Source of the DNA: Umezawaea tangerina
GTDB lineage: Bacteria; Actinomycetota; Actinomycetes; Mycobacteriales; Pseudonocardiaceae
Length of the DNA stretch: 64,000 bases
Reading direction: 5' to 3'
Assembly: GCF_003002815.1 (NCBI RefSeq)
Contig: NZ_PVTF01000008.1
Span: forward strand, 62,001-126,000
The notes beneath the pieces are model-generated. The model was not told where the DNA came from, did not search any database, and saw nothing but the letters and a program-made list of their open reading frames with translations. Below are positions 6,934 to 14,260 of this stretch, in pieces (positions within the stretch are counted from its first letter, which is position 1; the number at the start of each line of letters is the position of its first letter). The position numbers were made by a program, and so were the translations under genes.

Positions 6934-9924
6934 TCAGGCGGGCTCGGTGGACTCCGACCACACGGCCAGGTGCGCGGCGACCTCCTCGGCCTCCGGCACG
7001 CCCAGCTCCTGGTAGACCGCCAGGCTCAGCTCCCAGTGCAGGCGGGCGGCCTCGGGGTCGGTCGGCGCGACCGCGTGACCGAGGCCGACGTGGGCGCGGG
7101 CCTGCTGGTGGCGGTCGCCGATGTCCAGCGCGTTCGCCAGTGCGCGCTGGTGGTCGGTCTGCGACGGCAGGCCCGCCGCCCGGTGCGCCTCGCCGAAGTC
7201 GTTGAGGACGCTGGTCTCCTGGGCGCGGTCGCCCGTCTCGCGGGTGATCGCCAGCGCCTGCCGCAGGTGCTCCAGCGCCTCGGCGTGCCGACCGGACTCG
7301 CTGAGGACCTGGCCGATGTTCGCGAGCACCTGGCCCTCCCGGTCGCGGTCGGCCAGCTCCCGCATCAGCGCCAGCGCCTCGTGGTGGCAGCGCAGGGCCT
7401 TCTCGCGGTCGCGCAGCCGGTGGTGGACGATCCCGAGGTGGATCAGGGTCTCGCCCTCGCTCCAGCGGTCGCCGAACTCGCGCATGACCACCAGCGCCTG
7501 CTCGCAGTGGCGCAGCGCCTCGCCGTAGCGGCCGAGCCGTTCGCAGACCAGCCCGAGGTTGCTCAGCGTCGTGCCCTCGCCGCGCCGGTCGCCGATCTCG
7601 CGGTACAGGGCGAGCCCTTCCAGGTGGTGGTCGATCGCCTCGACGTAGCGCCCCATCCGGTCGAGCAGCAGCCCGAGGTTCCCGAGCACCGCGGCCTCGC
7701 CCTTGCGCTGCCCCAGCTCGCGGTAGAGCGCCAGCGCGTCCTGGTAGTGCTCCATCGCCTCGGACGTCCGCCTGGCCTGCCAGTGCGCGGTGCCCAGGCC
7801 CTTGAGCACCTCGGCCTCGGCGAACCGGTCCGCCAGCTCGCGCGCGGCCCGCAGCGCCGAGGTGTGCGTGGTGATCCAGTCGTCCAGGTGGCCGCGGATG
7901 AAGTAGAAGCGCCACAACGCCTGCGTCAGCTGCCAGGTGTGCTCGCGCGGTCCGTCCGCGGCCGCCAGCGACACCATCGCCAGCAGGTTCGCGTGCTCGA
8001 CGTCCAGCAGCGCCAACGCCTCCCCGCCGTTCGCGGGTTCCGGGGCGTCGGCGGGCGGGTGGACGATCCGCGGCGGCAGCGCGGCGGGCCCCAGGTGCGC
8101 GCCCGCGGTCGTGGCCAGGTGCAGGTAGTAGTCGGACAGCCGGGCGAGCGCCTCGACGCGGTCCGCCTCGGGCTCGGTCTCCAGGGCGACCGACCGCGCG
8201 TGCTCGCGCAGCAGGTCGTGGAAGCGGTAGCGGTCCGCCGACGGCTGGTCGAGCAGGTGCACGTCGACCAGCTCCTCCAGCAGCCGGTCGGCCTCGTCGG
8301 CGCGGGTGCCGGTCAGCGCGGCGGCGGCGAACGCGTCGAAGTCGGCTCCCGGCACCAGGCCGAGCAACCGGAACAGCCGCCGCTGGAGGTCGGTCAGGTG
8401 GTCGTAGGACAGCGCGAACGCCGCGGCGACGCTGCGGTCGCCCACGGCCAGCTCCGGCAGCCCCTGCCGCAGCCGCTGCGCCAGGTTGGCCACCGTCCAC
8501 TTGGGACGGCTGCGCAGCCGGGCGGCGGCGATCCGCAGTGCCAGCGGCAGGTGGCCGCACAGCCGGACCACCTCCTCCACGACGGCGGGCTCCCGGTCGA
8601 CGCGGTCGTCGCGGCCGACCACCGCGCGGAACAGCGCGACCGCGTCCCGGTGCGGCATCGGCTCCAGCGACAGCACCCGCGCCGTCTCCAGGTCGACCAG
8701 CCGCCTCCTGCTGGTGATCAGCGTGAGCGCGCGGGACGTGCCGGGCAGCAGCGGGCGGACCTGGGAGCTGTCGGCGGCGTTGTCCAGCACGACGACCGCG
8801 CGCCGGGTGGCCAGCTCGGCCCGCCACAGCGCCGACCGCTCGGCGAGGCCCGCCGGGATGCGGTCGCCGGGCACGCCGAGCGCCCGCAGCAGGGTCTCCA
8901 GCGCGGTCATCGGGTCCACGGCCGGGCGGTCGGGGTCGTGCCCGTGCAGGTCCACGAACAGCTGCGCGTCGGGGTAGCGGTCGGTCAGCAGGTGCGCGAG
9001 GTGCACCGCGAGCGCGGTCTTCCCGATGCCCGCCATGCCGTCGATGGCGTCGATCACGACCGCGGTCGGCGCGCCGGGGTTGGCCGGGATCGCCGCGAGC
9101 ACCTGCCGCAGCTCGTCCTCCCGACCGGTGAAGTCGGCCAGGTCGCCGGGCAGGTCGTTGCGGACGACCTTCGCCGCGGGCTCGGCCTCGTCGACCCGGC
9201 CGCGCAGGATGGCCTCGTGCACGCGCCGCAGCGGGGGACTGGGGTCGCTGCCCAGCTCCTTGGCCAGCAGCCGCCGCGTCCGGTCGAAGTGCTCGAGCGC
9301 GTCGGCCTGGCGGCCCGCGTGGTAGAGGGCGACCATGAACTGGGCCGCCAGCCGCTCGTCCAGCGGCTGCTCGGTGGTCCGCGTCCGCAGCGCGGGCAGC
9401 ACGTCCGCGTACCGGCCCAGCCGCAGCGCGAGGTCGTTGCGGTCCAGCTCGGCGGCCAGCCGTTCCCGGCCCAGCTGCTCGCGGACCATCGCCACCCAGG
9501 GCGTGTCCAGGCCCGCGAACGCCTCGCCGCGCCAGAGCCCGAGCGCCTGGTCGTACAGCTCGGGCTCGTCGGTGGCGCGGGCGCGCGTCACCAGGTCGCG
9601 GAAGCGGTGCAGGTCCACGTCGGCCTCCTCGACGTCCAGGACGTAACTGCCGGACGCGCGGGTGATGGTGGCGATGCCGTCCAGTGCCCGCCGGACGCGG
9701 GTCAGGTAGCTGTGCAGGGTCCCGACCGCCCGTTGGGGTGCCCGCTGGCCCCACACGCGGTCGACCAGCTGGTCGACGGTGACGGGTCTGTTGGCGTCCA
9801 TGAGCAGCGCCGCCAGCACGCACTGCTGCCGGGCGGGTCCGACGTCGATCCGGTGGCCGTCGACGAACGCTTCGACGGCGCCGAGCATGCGGAGTCGCAC
9901 CACGGCTTCGCGTGTGGAGGGCAT
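6934..9924 (-). CDS. AfsR/SARP-type transcriptional regulator with NB-ARC ATPase and TPR domains
   Basis: This 996-residue protein is full length for the large SARP class. At the N-terminus is an OmpR-like winged helix (VRLRMLGAVEAF, then LVDRVWG and LHSYLTRVRRAL). A bacterial transcriptional activation domain follows (about 95-240). The NB-ARC/STAND NTPase has P-loop GMAGIGKTALA and Walker B-like RAVVVLDNAAD at about 300-600. The C-terminal third is a run of TPR repeats, each with LGxLG/NLGLV-type helices. SARPs activate secondary-metabolite genes, with the NTPase and TPR parts acting as a switch. No biosynthetic cluster is visible here, so its target may lie outside the window. The start was placed at ATG 9924; a GTG at 9900 is also possible and neither has a good ribosome site. 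Confidence 0.9.
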   Translation of the reverse strand: MPSTREAVVRLRMLGAVEAFVDGHRIDVGPARQQCVLAALLMDANRPVTVDQLVDRVWGQRAPQRAVGTLHSYLTRVRRALDGIATITRASGSYVLDVEEADVDLHRFRDLVTRARATDEPELYDQALGLWRGEAFAGLDTPWVAMVREQLGRERLAAELDRNDLALRLGRYADVLPALRTRTTEQPLDERLAAQFMVALYHAGRQADALEHFDRTRRLLAKELGSDPSPPLRRVHEAILRGRVDEAEPAAKVVRNDLPGDLADFTGREDELRQVLAAIPANPGAPTAVVIDAIDGMAGIGKTALAVHLAHLLTDRYPDAQLFVDLHGHDPDRPAVDPMTALETLLRALGVPGDRIPAGLAERSALWRAELATRRAVVVLDNAADSSQVRPLLPGTSRALTLITSRRRLVDLETARVLSLEPMPHRDAVALFRAVVGRDDRVDREPAVVEEVVRLCGHLPLALRIAAARLRSRPKWTVANLAQRLRQGLPELAVGDRSVAAAFALSYDHLTDLQRRLFRLLGLVPGADFDAFAAAALTGTRADEADRLLEELVDVHLLDQPSADRYRFHDLLREHARSVALETEPEADRVEALARLSDYYLHLATTAGAHLGPAALPPRIVHPPADAPEPANGGEALALLDVEHANLLAMVSLAAADGPREHTWQLTQALWRFYFIRGHLDDWITTHTSALRAARELADRFAEAEVLKGLGTAHWQARRTSEAMEHYQDALALYRELGQRKGEAAVLGNLGLLLDRMGRYVEAIDHHLEGLALYREIGDRRGEGTTLSNLGLVCERLGRYGEALRHCEQALVVMREFGDRWSEGETLIHLGIVHHRLRDREKALRCHHEALALMRELADRDREGQVLANIGQVLSESGRHAEALEHLRQALAITRETGDRAQETSVLNDFGEAHRAAGLPSQTDHQRALANALDIGDRHQQARAHVGLGHAVAPTDPEAARLHWELSLAVYQELGVPEAEEVAAHLAVWSESTEPA

Positions 9925-10032
9925 CGTGACTGGAATATCGCGTCCGACGTGCGGATTCAAGTGGATCACAAGGATCGTGCACCTTCGGCCCAGCACCCTG
10001 GGTGCGTGGCGGCAACGACGCGCCGCGCGGGA

Positions 10033-10200
10033 TCAGGACTCGCCGGTAGGAGGAGCGATGACCAGGACGACGATCCGCATCGGCTGCGGGGCCGCGGGGG
10101 CGACCAGGCGGGCGGGCACGGCGTGCGCCCGTCCGTCGAGCACGCCGACCTGCTGACCGGGTACCACCTCGTGGACCACAGGTCCCCGCACGTGTCGCAT
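10033..10200 (-). CDS. Possible small protein (55 aa), unknown
   Basis: A 55-residue frame opens with ATG at 10200, preceded by AGGAACGC as a possible ribosome site. It has mainly G/C-ending codons and ends in QPMRIVVLVIAPPTGES. There is a hydrophobic VVLVI stretch near the C-terminus but no recognised domain. It sits alone between the SARP regulator (start 9924) and the ABM-domain gene, all on the minus strand. It could be a real small gene or a chance frame in high-GC DNA; I do not recognise a family. Confidence 0.35.
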   Translation of the reverse strand: MRHVRGPVVHEVVPGQQVGVLDGRAHAVPARLVAPAAPQPMRIVVLVIAPPTGES

Positions 10201-10310
10201 GCGTTCCTGGCGTCGGCGGGCCGTTGCTGTCCCTGGTGACCGGGGGAGGACCGGGACAGCGGACGGCCGGGCGGCGATAGCATTTCCCGATGCGGTGCCG
10301 CGCCGCCGCT

Positions 10311-10356
10311 GACCGTGCGGACCGGAGGTCGTCCCTGACCCCCGGTCCGCACGGTC
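10311..10356 (-). terminator. Strong hairpin downstream of the ABM gene
   Basis: The 15-bp arms GACCGTGCGGACCGG (10311-10325) and its exact complement (10342-10356) enclose a 16-nt loop. The structure begins 20 bp past the stop of the ABM-domain gene. It has no T tract, like many actinobacterial terminators, and should end that transcript. Confidence 0.6.
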
Positions 10357-10375
10357 CTTCGCCATCCGGTGCCCG

Positions 10376-10714
10376 TCAGCCGTGGACAGCGCTTTCCCGC
10401 GGGTCCGGCGTGACGTGCACGACCGTGTAGAGACCGGGCTTGGCGGAGACGGGGCCGCGGTCGCCCTTCGCCGGCGCGGAGAAGTACCGGCCGACGGCCT
10501 CCTGCCACTCCTCGACGCTGTCCCAGCGGGCGATGTTGACGACCGGGAACTCGGCGTCGGGGTCGAGCGAGCGGTGCAGCCGGGTGCCGCGGAAGCCCTT
10601 GGCGTCCTTGGCCGCGGCGGTGCTGTTCTCCCAGCCGTCGATGAAGCGGTCGACCACCTCCTTGGGCATCGAGAAGAGGTTGATCAGGACGAGCGGTTCG
10701 GCGTTGTCCGCCAT
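10376..10714 (-). CDS. Antibiotic biosynthesis monooxygenase (ABM) domain protein
   Basis: This 112-residue single-domain protein of the dimeric alpha/beta barrel ABM family has the typical pattern: VLINLFSMPKE at the first strand, FIDGWENS, GFRGTRLHRSLDP, FPVVNIARWDSVEEWQEAV. Such proteins are cofactor-free quinone-forming monooxygenases or stress-related haem or quinol enzymes. The exact substrate is unknown. The ATG at 10714 is preceded by GGGAG. It is divergent from the TetR gene at 10799, with a large palindrome between them, so it is very likely the TetR target. Confidence 0.88.
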   Translation of the reverse strand: MADNAEPLVLINLFSMPKEVVDRFIDGWENSTAAAKDAKGFRGTRLHRSLDPDAEFPVVNIARWDSVEEWQEAVGRYFSAPAKGDRGPVSAKPGLYTVVHVTPDPRESAVHG

Positions 10715-10733
10715 GGTGGGCTCCCGGAGTCAG

Positions 10734-10771
10734 TAGTTTCAGTGACTAGAAATTTACAGTAGCAGAAACTA
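10734..10771. promoter_or_regulatory. Operator palindrome between ABM gene and TetR gene
   Basis: An imperfect palindrome is centred on AAATTT at 10752/10753. Outer arms TAGTTTC (10734-10740) and GAAACTA (10765-10771) are exact complements, and inner positions ACT/AGT also match. It is AT-rich in otherwise GC-rich DNA and lies 20 bp from the ABM start and 28 bp from the TetR start. This arrangement is typical of an operator shared by a TetR repressor and its divergent target. Confidence 0.7.
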
Positions 10772-10798
10772 TCCGGCTGTCGGACTACGCTGGTGCCC

Positions 10799-11500
10799 AT
10801 GAGCGCGCGGACCGTGGACTGGACGGCCCCGGACAGCCCGCCCGGCGGGGCGGCCAAGGGAGAGGGGCTGCGGGAGCGCAAGAAGCGCCGGACGAGGCAG
10901 CAGCTGACGGACGTCGCCACCGAGCTGTTCCTGGAACGCGGCTTCGACGCGGTCCGGGTCGCCGAGATCGCCGAGGCGTGCGGGGTGTCGGAGAAGACCG
11001 TCTTCAACTACTTCCCGACCAAGGAGTCGCTGGTCCTCGACCACCCCGAGGCCGCGATGGCCGCGGTCCGGTCCGGGTTCGCCGACCCGGCGGTGACGCC
11101 GACGGAGGCCGCCTTGCGGATCCTCGCCACCGAGCTGGACGGCATGACGTCGTGGCTGGCCGACCAGCAGGACCCCGTCGCGGCGGGGGAGAAGATCCGG
11201 CGCTTCGACGAGCTGGTCCAGGGGACGCCGTCGCTGCGCGCGCACCAGCGGGACATGACCGACCGGATCGTCGTGGTCGCGGCGACCGTGCTGGCCGGGC
11301 GGGCGGGGATGGCGGCTGACGCACCGGAGCCGCAGATCGCCGCGACGGCGCTGCTGGGGTTGTGGAAGGTGCAGTTCGGGGGCCTGCGGAAGTACCTCGA
11401 CGGGACCCGGACGCCGGAAGAGGTCCGGCGGGCCGTCACGGCGGACGTCCGGGCCGCGGCCCGGTTGGTCGACGGAGGCCTGGCCGGGTTCGGGGTGTAG
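10799..11500 (+). CDS. TetR-family transcriptional regulator
   Basis: This 233-residue repressor has an N-terminal helix-turn-helix (RKKRRTRQQLTDVATELFLERGFDAVRVAEIAEACGVSEKTVFNYF; recognition helix VSEKTVFNYFPTK at about 62-74). A MftR-type all-helical ligand domain follows, ending LVDGGLAGFGV. The ATG at 10799 and a GTG at 10793 are both possible starts. A TACGCT at 10785-10790 would give a leaderless transcript from the ATG. It probably represses the divergent ABM-domain gene and itself through the palindrome at 10734-10771. Confidence 0.88.
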   Translation: MSARTVDWTAPDSPPGGAAKGEGLRERKKRRTRQQLTDVATELFLERGFDAVRVAEIAEACGVSEKTVFNYFPTKESLVLDHPEAAMAAVRSGFADPAVTPTEAALRILATELDGMTSWLADQQDPVAAGEKIRRFDELVQGTPSLRAHQRDMTDRIVVVAATVLAGRAGMAADAPEPQIAATALLGLWKVQFGGLRKYLDGTRTPEEVRRAVTADVRAAARLVDGGLAGFGV

Positions 11501-11512
11501 CGCCGTCGGGGG

Positions 11513-11830
11513 TCAGGGCCTGGTGCCCGCCGGCAGTTCGATGATCTCGTCGGTGGTGCCGGTCTCGCTGAGCAGCGGGAAGACGGCCTGGACCGAGCCC
11601 CGGTTGCGCTTGGTGACGGTGATGTCCTCCTGGTGACCGGCGAGGTTGTTGACGACCCGGTCCCGGCCCTCCGCCGGAGTGTCCGCCGAACGGCCGGACA
11701 TGTCGGTGCGGCCGGGTGTGGCGTCGGAGCCGTTGGTGGTGAACCGGACGGGGTGAGGCGGTCGTCGCCGGCGTCGCGGCTGTCGTCGACCATGGCGCGG
11801 CCCGCGGCAGTCGGGGGGAGGAGCTGGCGG
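11513..11830 (-). pseudogene. Remnant of an unrecognised gene with probable frameshift
   Basis: On the minus strand, G/C-ending codons run from about 11755 to the stop at 11513, ending in DEIIELPAGTRP. Reading back, the same codon pattern continues in another frame as DPTDGRRQLLPPTAA...MVDDSRDAGDDRLTP. A one-base frameshift near 11745 joins them. Upstream of about 11850 nothing coherent is left. I do not recognise the family. The remains lie between the TetR gene and a structured repeat. Confidence 0.4.
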
Positions 11831-11949
11831 CGGCCGTCGGTGGGGTCCTGGCGGCGTTCGGCGAGAGCGCGGGTGGGGCTTGGTGTTGGTTTTGGGGGTG
11901 CCCACCTTCTGGTGAAGCCCGGCCCCCGGTGCGCGATTGTCTCAATGCT

Positions 11950-11998
11950 CCACCCCCGCTTGTCAAGACGATAAAGCCATCTTGACAAGCGGGGGTGG
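11950..11998. repeat. Stem-loop repeat family B, copy 1
   Basis: A perfect 19-bp stem (arms 11950-11968 and 11980-11998, reading CCACCCCCGCTTGTCAAGA and its complement) encloses an 11-nt loop. The core CGCTTGTCAAGACGATA and its return arm are shared with a second copy at 39483-39545, while outer pairs differ in a compensatory way. It could act as a bidirectional terminator. There is no T tract. Confidence 0.85.
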
Positions 11999-12033
11999 GG
12001 CAGGAGGGCGCTGTTTATCGGGGGCGGGAGGGG

Positions 12034-12210
12034 ATCTGGCTTCGCCAGCATCGAGCTGCGCTCGACAGGGCATCGGGCTGCGCCCGACAAGGCATCCTCG
12101 GCTGCGCCGTTGGACGGGGCATCCGCGCTTCGCGGCGGACAGAGCATCGGCTGGCGCCGACGAGGCCCCAGGCGCTTCGCGCCGGATGCGCGCTGGCGGG
12201 CTGCGCCCAT
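12034..12210. repeat. Array of mini-hairpins following stem-loop family B, copy 1
   Basis: Tandem units of about 21-26 bp each begin with GGCATC or AGCATC and end with GACA or GACG. Each contains a tiny stem with a 3-4-nt loop, for example CTGGCttcGCCAG, TCGGGCtgcGCCCGA, CCGCGcttCGCGG, TCGGCtggcGCCGA and GGCGCttcGCGCC. A 40-bp segment at 12163-12202 is identical to 39665-39704 in the second array. There is no protein signal; short frames through it are spurious. It fills the space up to the 3' end of the phosphotriesterase gene. The rest of 11501-12279 shows nothing else I can name. Confidence 0.8.
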
Positions 12211-12279
12211 CGGGGAGGGGTGGCTGCTGCTTCGCTTTGCGTCGGATGCGTGCTGGTGGGCGTGTGGTTGTGGTCCTTG

Positions 12280-13245
12280 TTATTTGGTGCTGAGGATGGT
12301 GCGGGGGTTGTGGATGAGCATTTGGTCGATTTGCTGTTGGGTGGTGCCGCGTTCCAGTAGGGCGGGTAGTACCTCGTCGTGGAGGTGGGTGAAGCGCCAG
12401 CGGGGGAGTAGTTCGCGTTTGACCTCGACGTCGAAGTTGTGGGTGAAGCAGGCGGCGTCGTGGGAGAGGACGATGCGGTCGGCGTAGCCCTCGGCGCAGA
12501 GGGAGGCGACGGTGGCTACGCGGTCTTCGAAGGGGAGCATGAGGTCGAGGCCGAAGCGGTCCATGCCGATGTAGGAGCCGGCGTCCATGAGTTTGCGGAG
12601 GTAGACCAGGTCCGTCGTGTCGCCGGAGTGGCCGATGACGACGCGGGTCAGGTCGACGCCCTCCTCGCGGAAGATGGCCTGTTGTTCGAGGCCGCGTTCG
12701 GTGAGGGCGTGGGTGTGGGTGGAGATGGGGACGCCGGTTTCCAGGTGGGTGCGGGCTACGGCGCGCAGGACGCGGTCGACGCCCTCGGTGACGCCGGAGC
12801 GGTCGGTGGCGCACTTGAGGATGGCGGCCTTGACGCCGGTGTCGCCGATGCCCTCGGTGATGTCGCGGACGAAGAACTCGGTGAGGAGCTCGGGGCCGTC
12901 GACGAGTTTTCCGGGACCGCGGAAGCGGAAGAACATGGGGACGTCGTCGTAGGTGTACAGGCCGGTGGCGGCGAGGATCTGGACGTCGACCTGCTTGGCG
13001 ACCTCGACGACGCGGGGGACGTTGCGGCCGAGGCCCAGGACGGTGAGGTCGACGATGGTGCGGACGCCGCGGGAGGCGACGTCCTGGAGCTTCTGGCGGG
13101 CGTCCGCCATGCGCTCCTCCTCGTCCCAGCGGCCGGGGTAGTTGGACTCGATCTCCTGGTCGAGGACGAACACGTGCTCGTGCATCAAGGTCTGACCGAG
13201 GTCGTCGGCGTCGATCGGGCCGAGGACGGATTCGACAGCGGGCAT
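12280..13245 (-). CDS. Phosphotriesterase-family metal-dependent hydrolase (lactonase-like)
   Basis: This 321-residue TIM-barrel enzyme carries the binuclear-metal ligands of the family in order. They are HEH in LMHEHVFVLD (about 21-23), the carboxylated-lysine region GVKAAILKCATD (about 150), ISTHTHA, VVIGHSGDT, and the final aspartate in IVLSHDAACF. Bacterial members with this pattern are usually phosphotriesterase-like lactonases that open lactone rings. True paraoxonase activity is normally a side activity. The ATG at 13245 follows GGAG. It is 23 bp downstream of the LLM oxidoreductase on the same strand, and divergent from the acyl-CoA operon. That context favours opening of a lactone intermediate. 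Confidence 0.9.
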   Translation of the reverse strand: MPAVESVLGPIDADDLGQTLMHEHVFVLDQEIESNYPGRWDEEERMADARQKLQDVASRGVRTIVDLTVLGLGRNVPRVVEVAKQVDVQILAATGLYTYDDVPMFFRFRGPGKLVDGPELLTEFFVRDITEGIGDTGVKAAILKCATDRSGVTEGVDRVLRAVARTHLETGVPISTHTHALTERGLEQQAIFREEGVDLTRVVIGHSGDTTDLVYLRKLMDAGSYIGMDRFGLDLMLPFEDRVATVASLCAEGYADRIVLSHDAACFTHNFDVEVKRELLPRWRFTHLHDEVLPALLERGTTQQQIDQMLIHNPRTILSTK

Positions 13246-13268
13246 CGCCGGTACTCCACTTCTGCGGG

Positions 13269-14144
13269 CTAGAACTTCGCGATCACGGATTCCTGGAAGC
13301 GGGCCAGCTCGTCGGTGATGTGCTCGTGGTCGAACAGCAGCGTGGACACGGTCACGCGGTCCACGCCCAGGTCGGCGAGCCGGTGCAGGACGTCGAGGTC
13401 CGCGAGCGCGTCGCGGTCCTTGGTCCACCGGCTGGTGATCTCGATGGCGTCGGGGTCGCGGCCGTGGGCGACGGCCTCCTCGCGGCAACGGCGGATCAGC
13501 ACGTCGAGCCGGTCGAGGTCGTAGCCGCCGGGGAAGAAGCCGTCGCCGAGCCTGCCCGCCCTGATGGACGCCGGGACGGTGAAACCGCCGATGTGGATCG
13601 GGACCGACGAGCCGTGCGGGCGCGGTGAGCTGACCACGCCGGTGAAGTCGACCGAGTCGCTGGTGAAGTCCGTCGGCCCACCCGACCACAGGGCGCGCAT
13701 CGCGCCGATGGTGTCGTTCATCCGCCTGCCGCGGTCCTCGAAACCGACCCGCAGGGCGTCGAACTCCTCGCGCAACCAGCCGGCGCCGACCCCCAGGAGC
13801 GTTCGCCCGCCGGAGAGCCGGTCGAGGGTCGCGACCTCCTTCGCGGTGATCAGGGCGTTGCGCTGGGGCAGGACGAGCACGGCCGTGCCGAGCTTGATCG
13901 TGCTGGTGCGGGCCGCGGCGAACGCCATCCAGACCAGCGGGTCGGCGATCGGGTGGTCGGGGGCGAACGGGATCCGGCCGTCGGCCGTCTCCGGGTAGAG
14001 CGGCTCGTACTCGGTGGGCAGCACGACGTGCTCGATGGTCCACAGCGAGTCGAAACCGGAGGCCTCCGCGGCCACGGCGACCTCGGCCGCCGCCTCCGGG
14101 TCCGCGAAGCGGCCGATGTTGCCGTGGGTCAGTCCGAATCTCAT
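13269..14144 (-). CDS. LLM-class F420-dependent oxidoreductase
   Basis: This 291-residue luciferase-like TIM-barrel protein begins MRFGLTHGNIGRFADPE and has WTIEHVVLPTEY, IKLGTAVLVLPQRN, LLGVGAGWLREEFDALG-like and PIHIGGFTVPASIRAGR segments. These are typical of the TIGR03619-type F420-dependent group. Members use reduced F420 or FMN for hydride transfer or for oxygenation, including Baeyer-Villiger-like reactions. The ATG at 14144 follows AAGGAGTC. It is the first gene of a two-gene unit with the phosphotriesterase-like lactonase and is transcribed away from the synthetase operon, sharing the operator-promoter region at 14181-14211. Confidence 0.88.
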   Translation of the reverse strand: MRFGLTHGNIGRFADPEAAAEVAVAAEASGFDSLWTIEHVVLPTEYEPLYPETADGRIPFAPDHPIADPLVWMAFAAARTSTIKLGTAVLVLPQRNALITAKEVATLDRLSGGRTLLGVGAGWLREEFDALRVGFEDRGRRMNDTIGAMRALWSGGPTDFTSDSVDFTGVVSSPRPHGSSVPIHIGGFTVPASIRAGRLGDGFFPGGYDLDRLDVLIRRCREEAVAHGRDPDAIEITSRWTKDRDALADLDVLHRLADLGVDRVTVSTLLFDHEHITDELARFQESVIAKF

Positions 14145-14180
14145 CCGGCGACTCCTTGATCTTGTGTGCTCCAGGACACT

Positions 14181-14211
14181 ACTTGACACTGAATTCAGGT
14201 TCAAGTTACAT
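14181..14211 (+). promoter_or_regulatory. Palindromic operator overlapping a sigma70-type promoter
   Basis: A TTGACA -35 box (14183-14188) is separated by 17 bp from a TTACAT -10 box (14206-14211), reading toward the synthetase operon. A 26-bp palindrome sits on the spacer: ACTTGA, CTGAATTCAG, TCAAGT, with only the CA/GT pairs mismatched (14181-14206, centre 14193/14194). A repressor bound here would block the promoter and possibly the divergent LLM promoter too. The TetR gene at the far end of the operon is the natural candidate. Confidence 0.7.
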
Positions 14212-14260
14212 GCTCGCAACACCCCGCCAGTCCGAACCAGTCCTCCCAGGGAGCCGCCAG

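Noticed and set aside
6934-9924. SARP regulator as a sign of a secondary-metabolite cluster here
   Set aside because: No polyketide synthase, NRPS, terpene synthase or other core biosynthetic gene is present in the window.
6860-10015. A 1051-codon minus-strand frame over the SARP gene
   Set aside because: It is Arg/Pro/Gly-rich low-complexity sequence without domains. The SARP frame in the same DNA shows clear BTAD, NB-ARC and TPR motifs.
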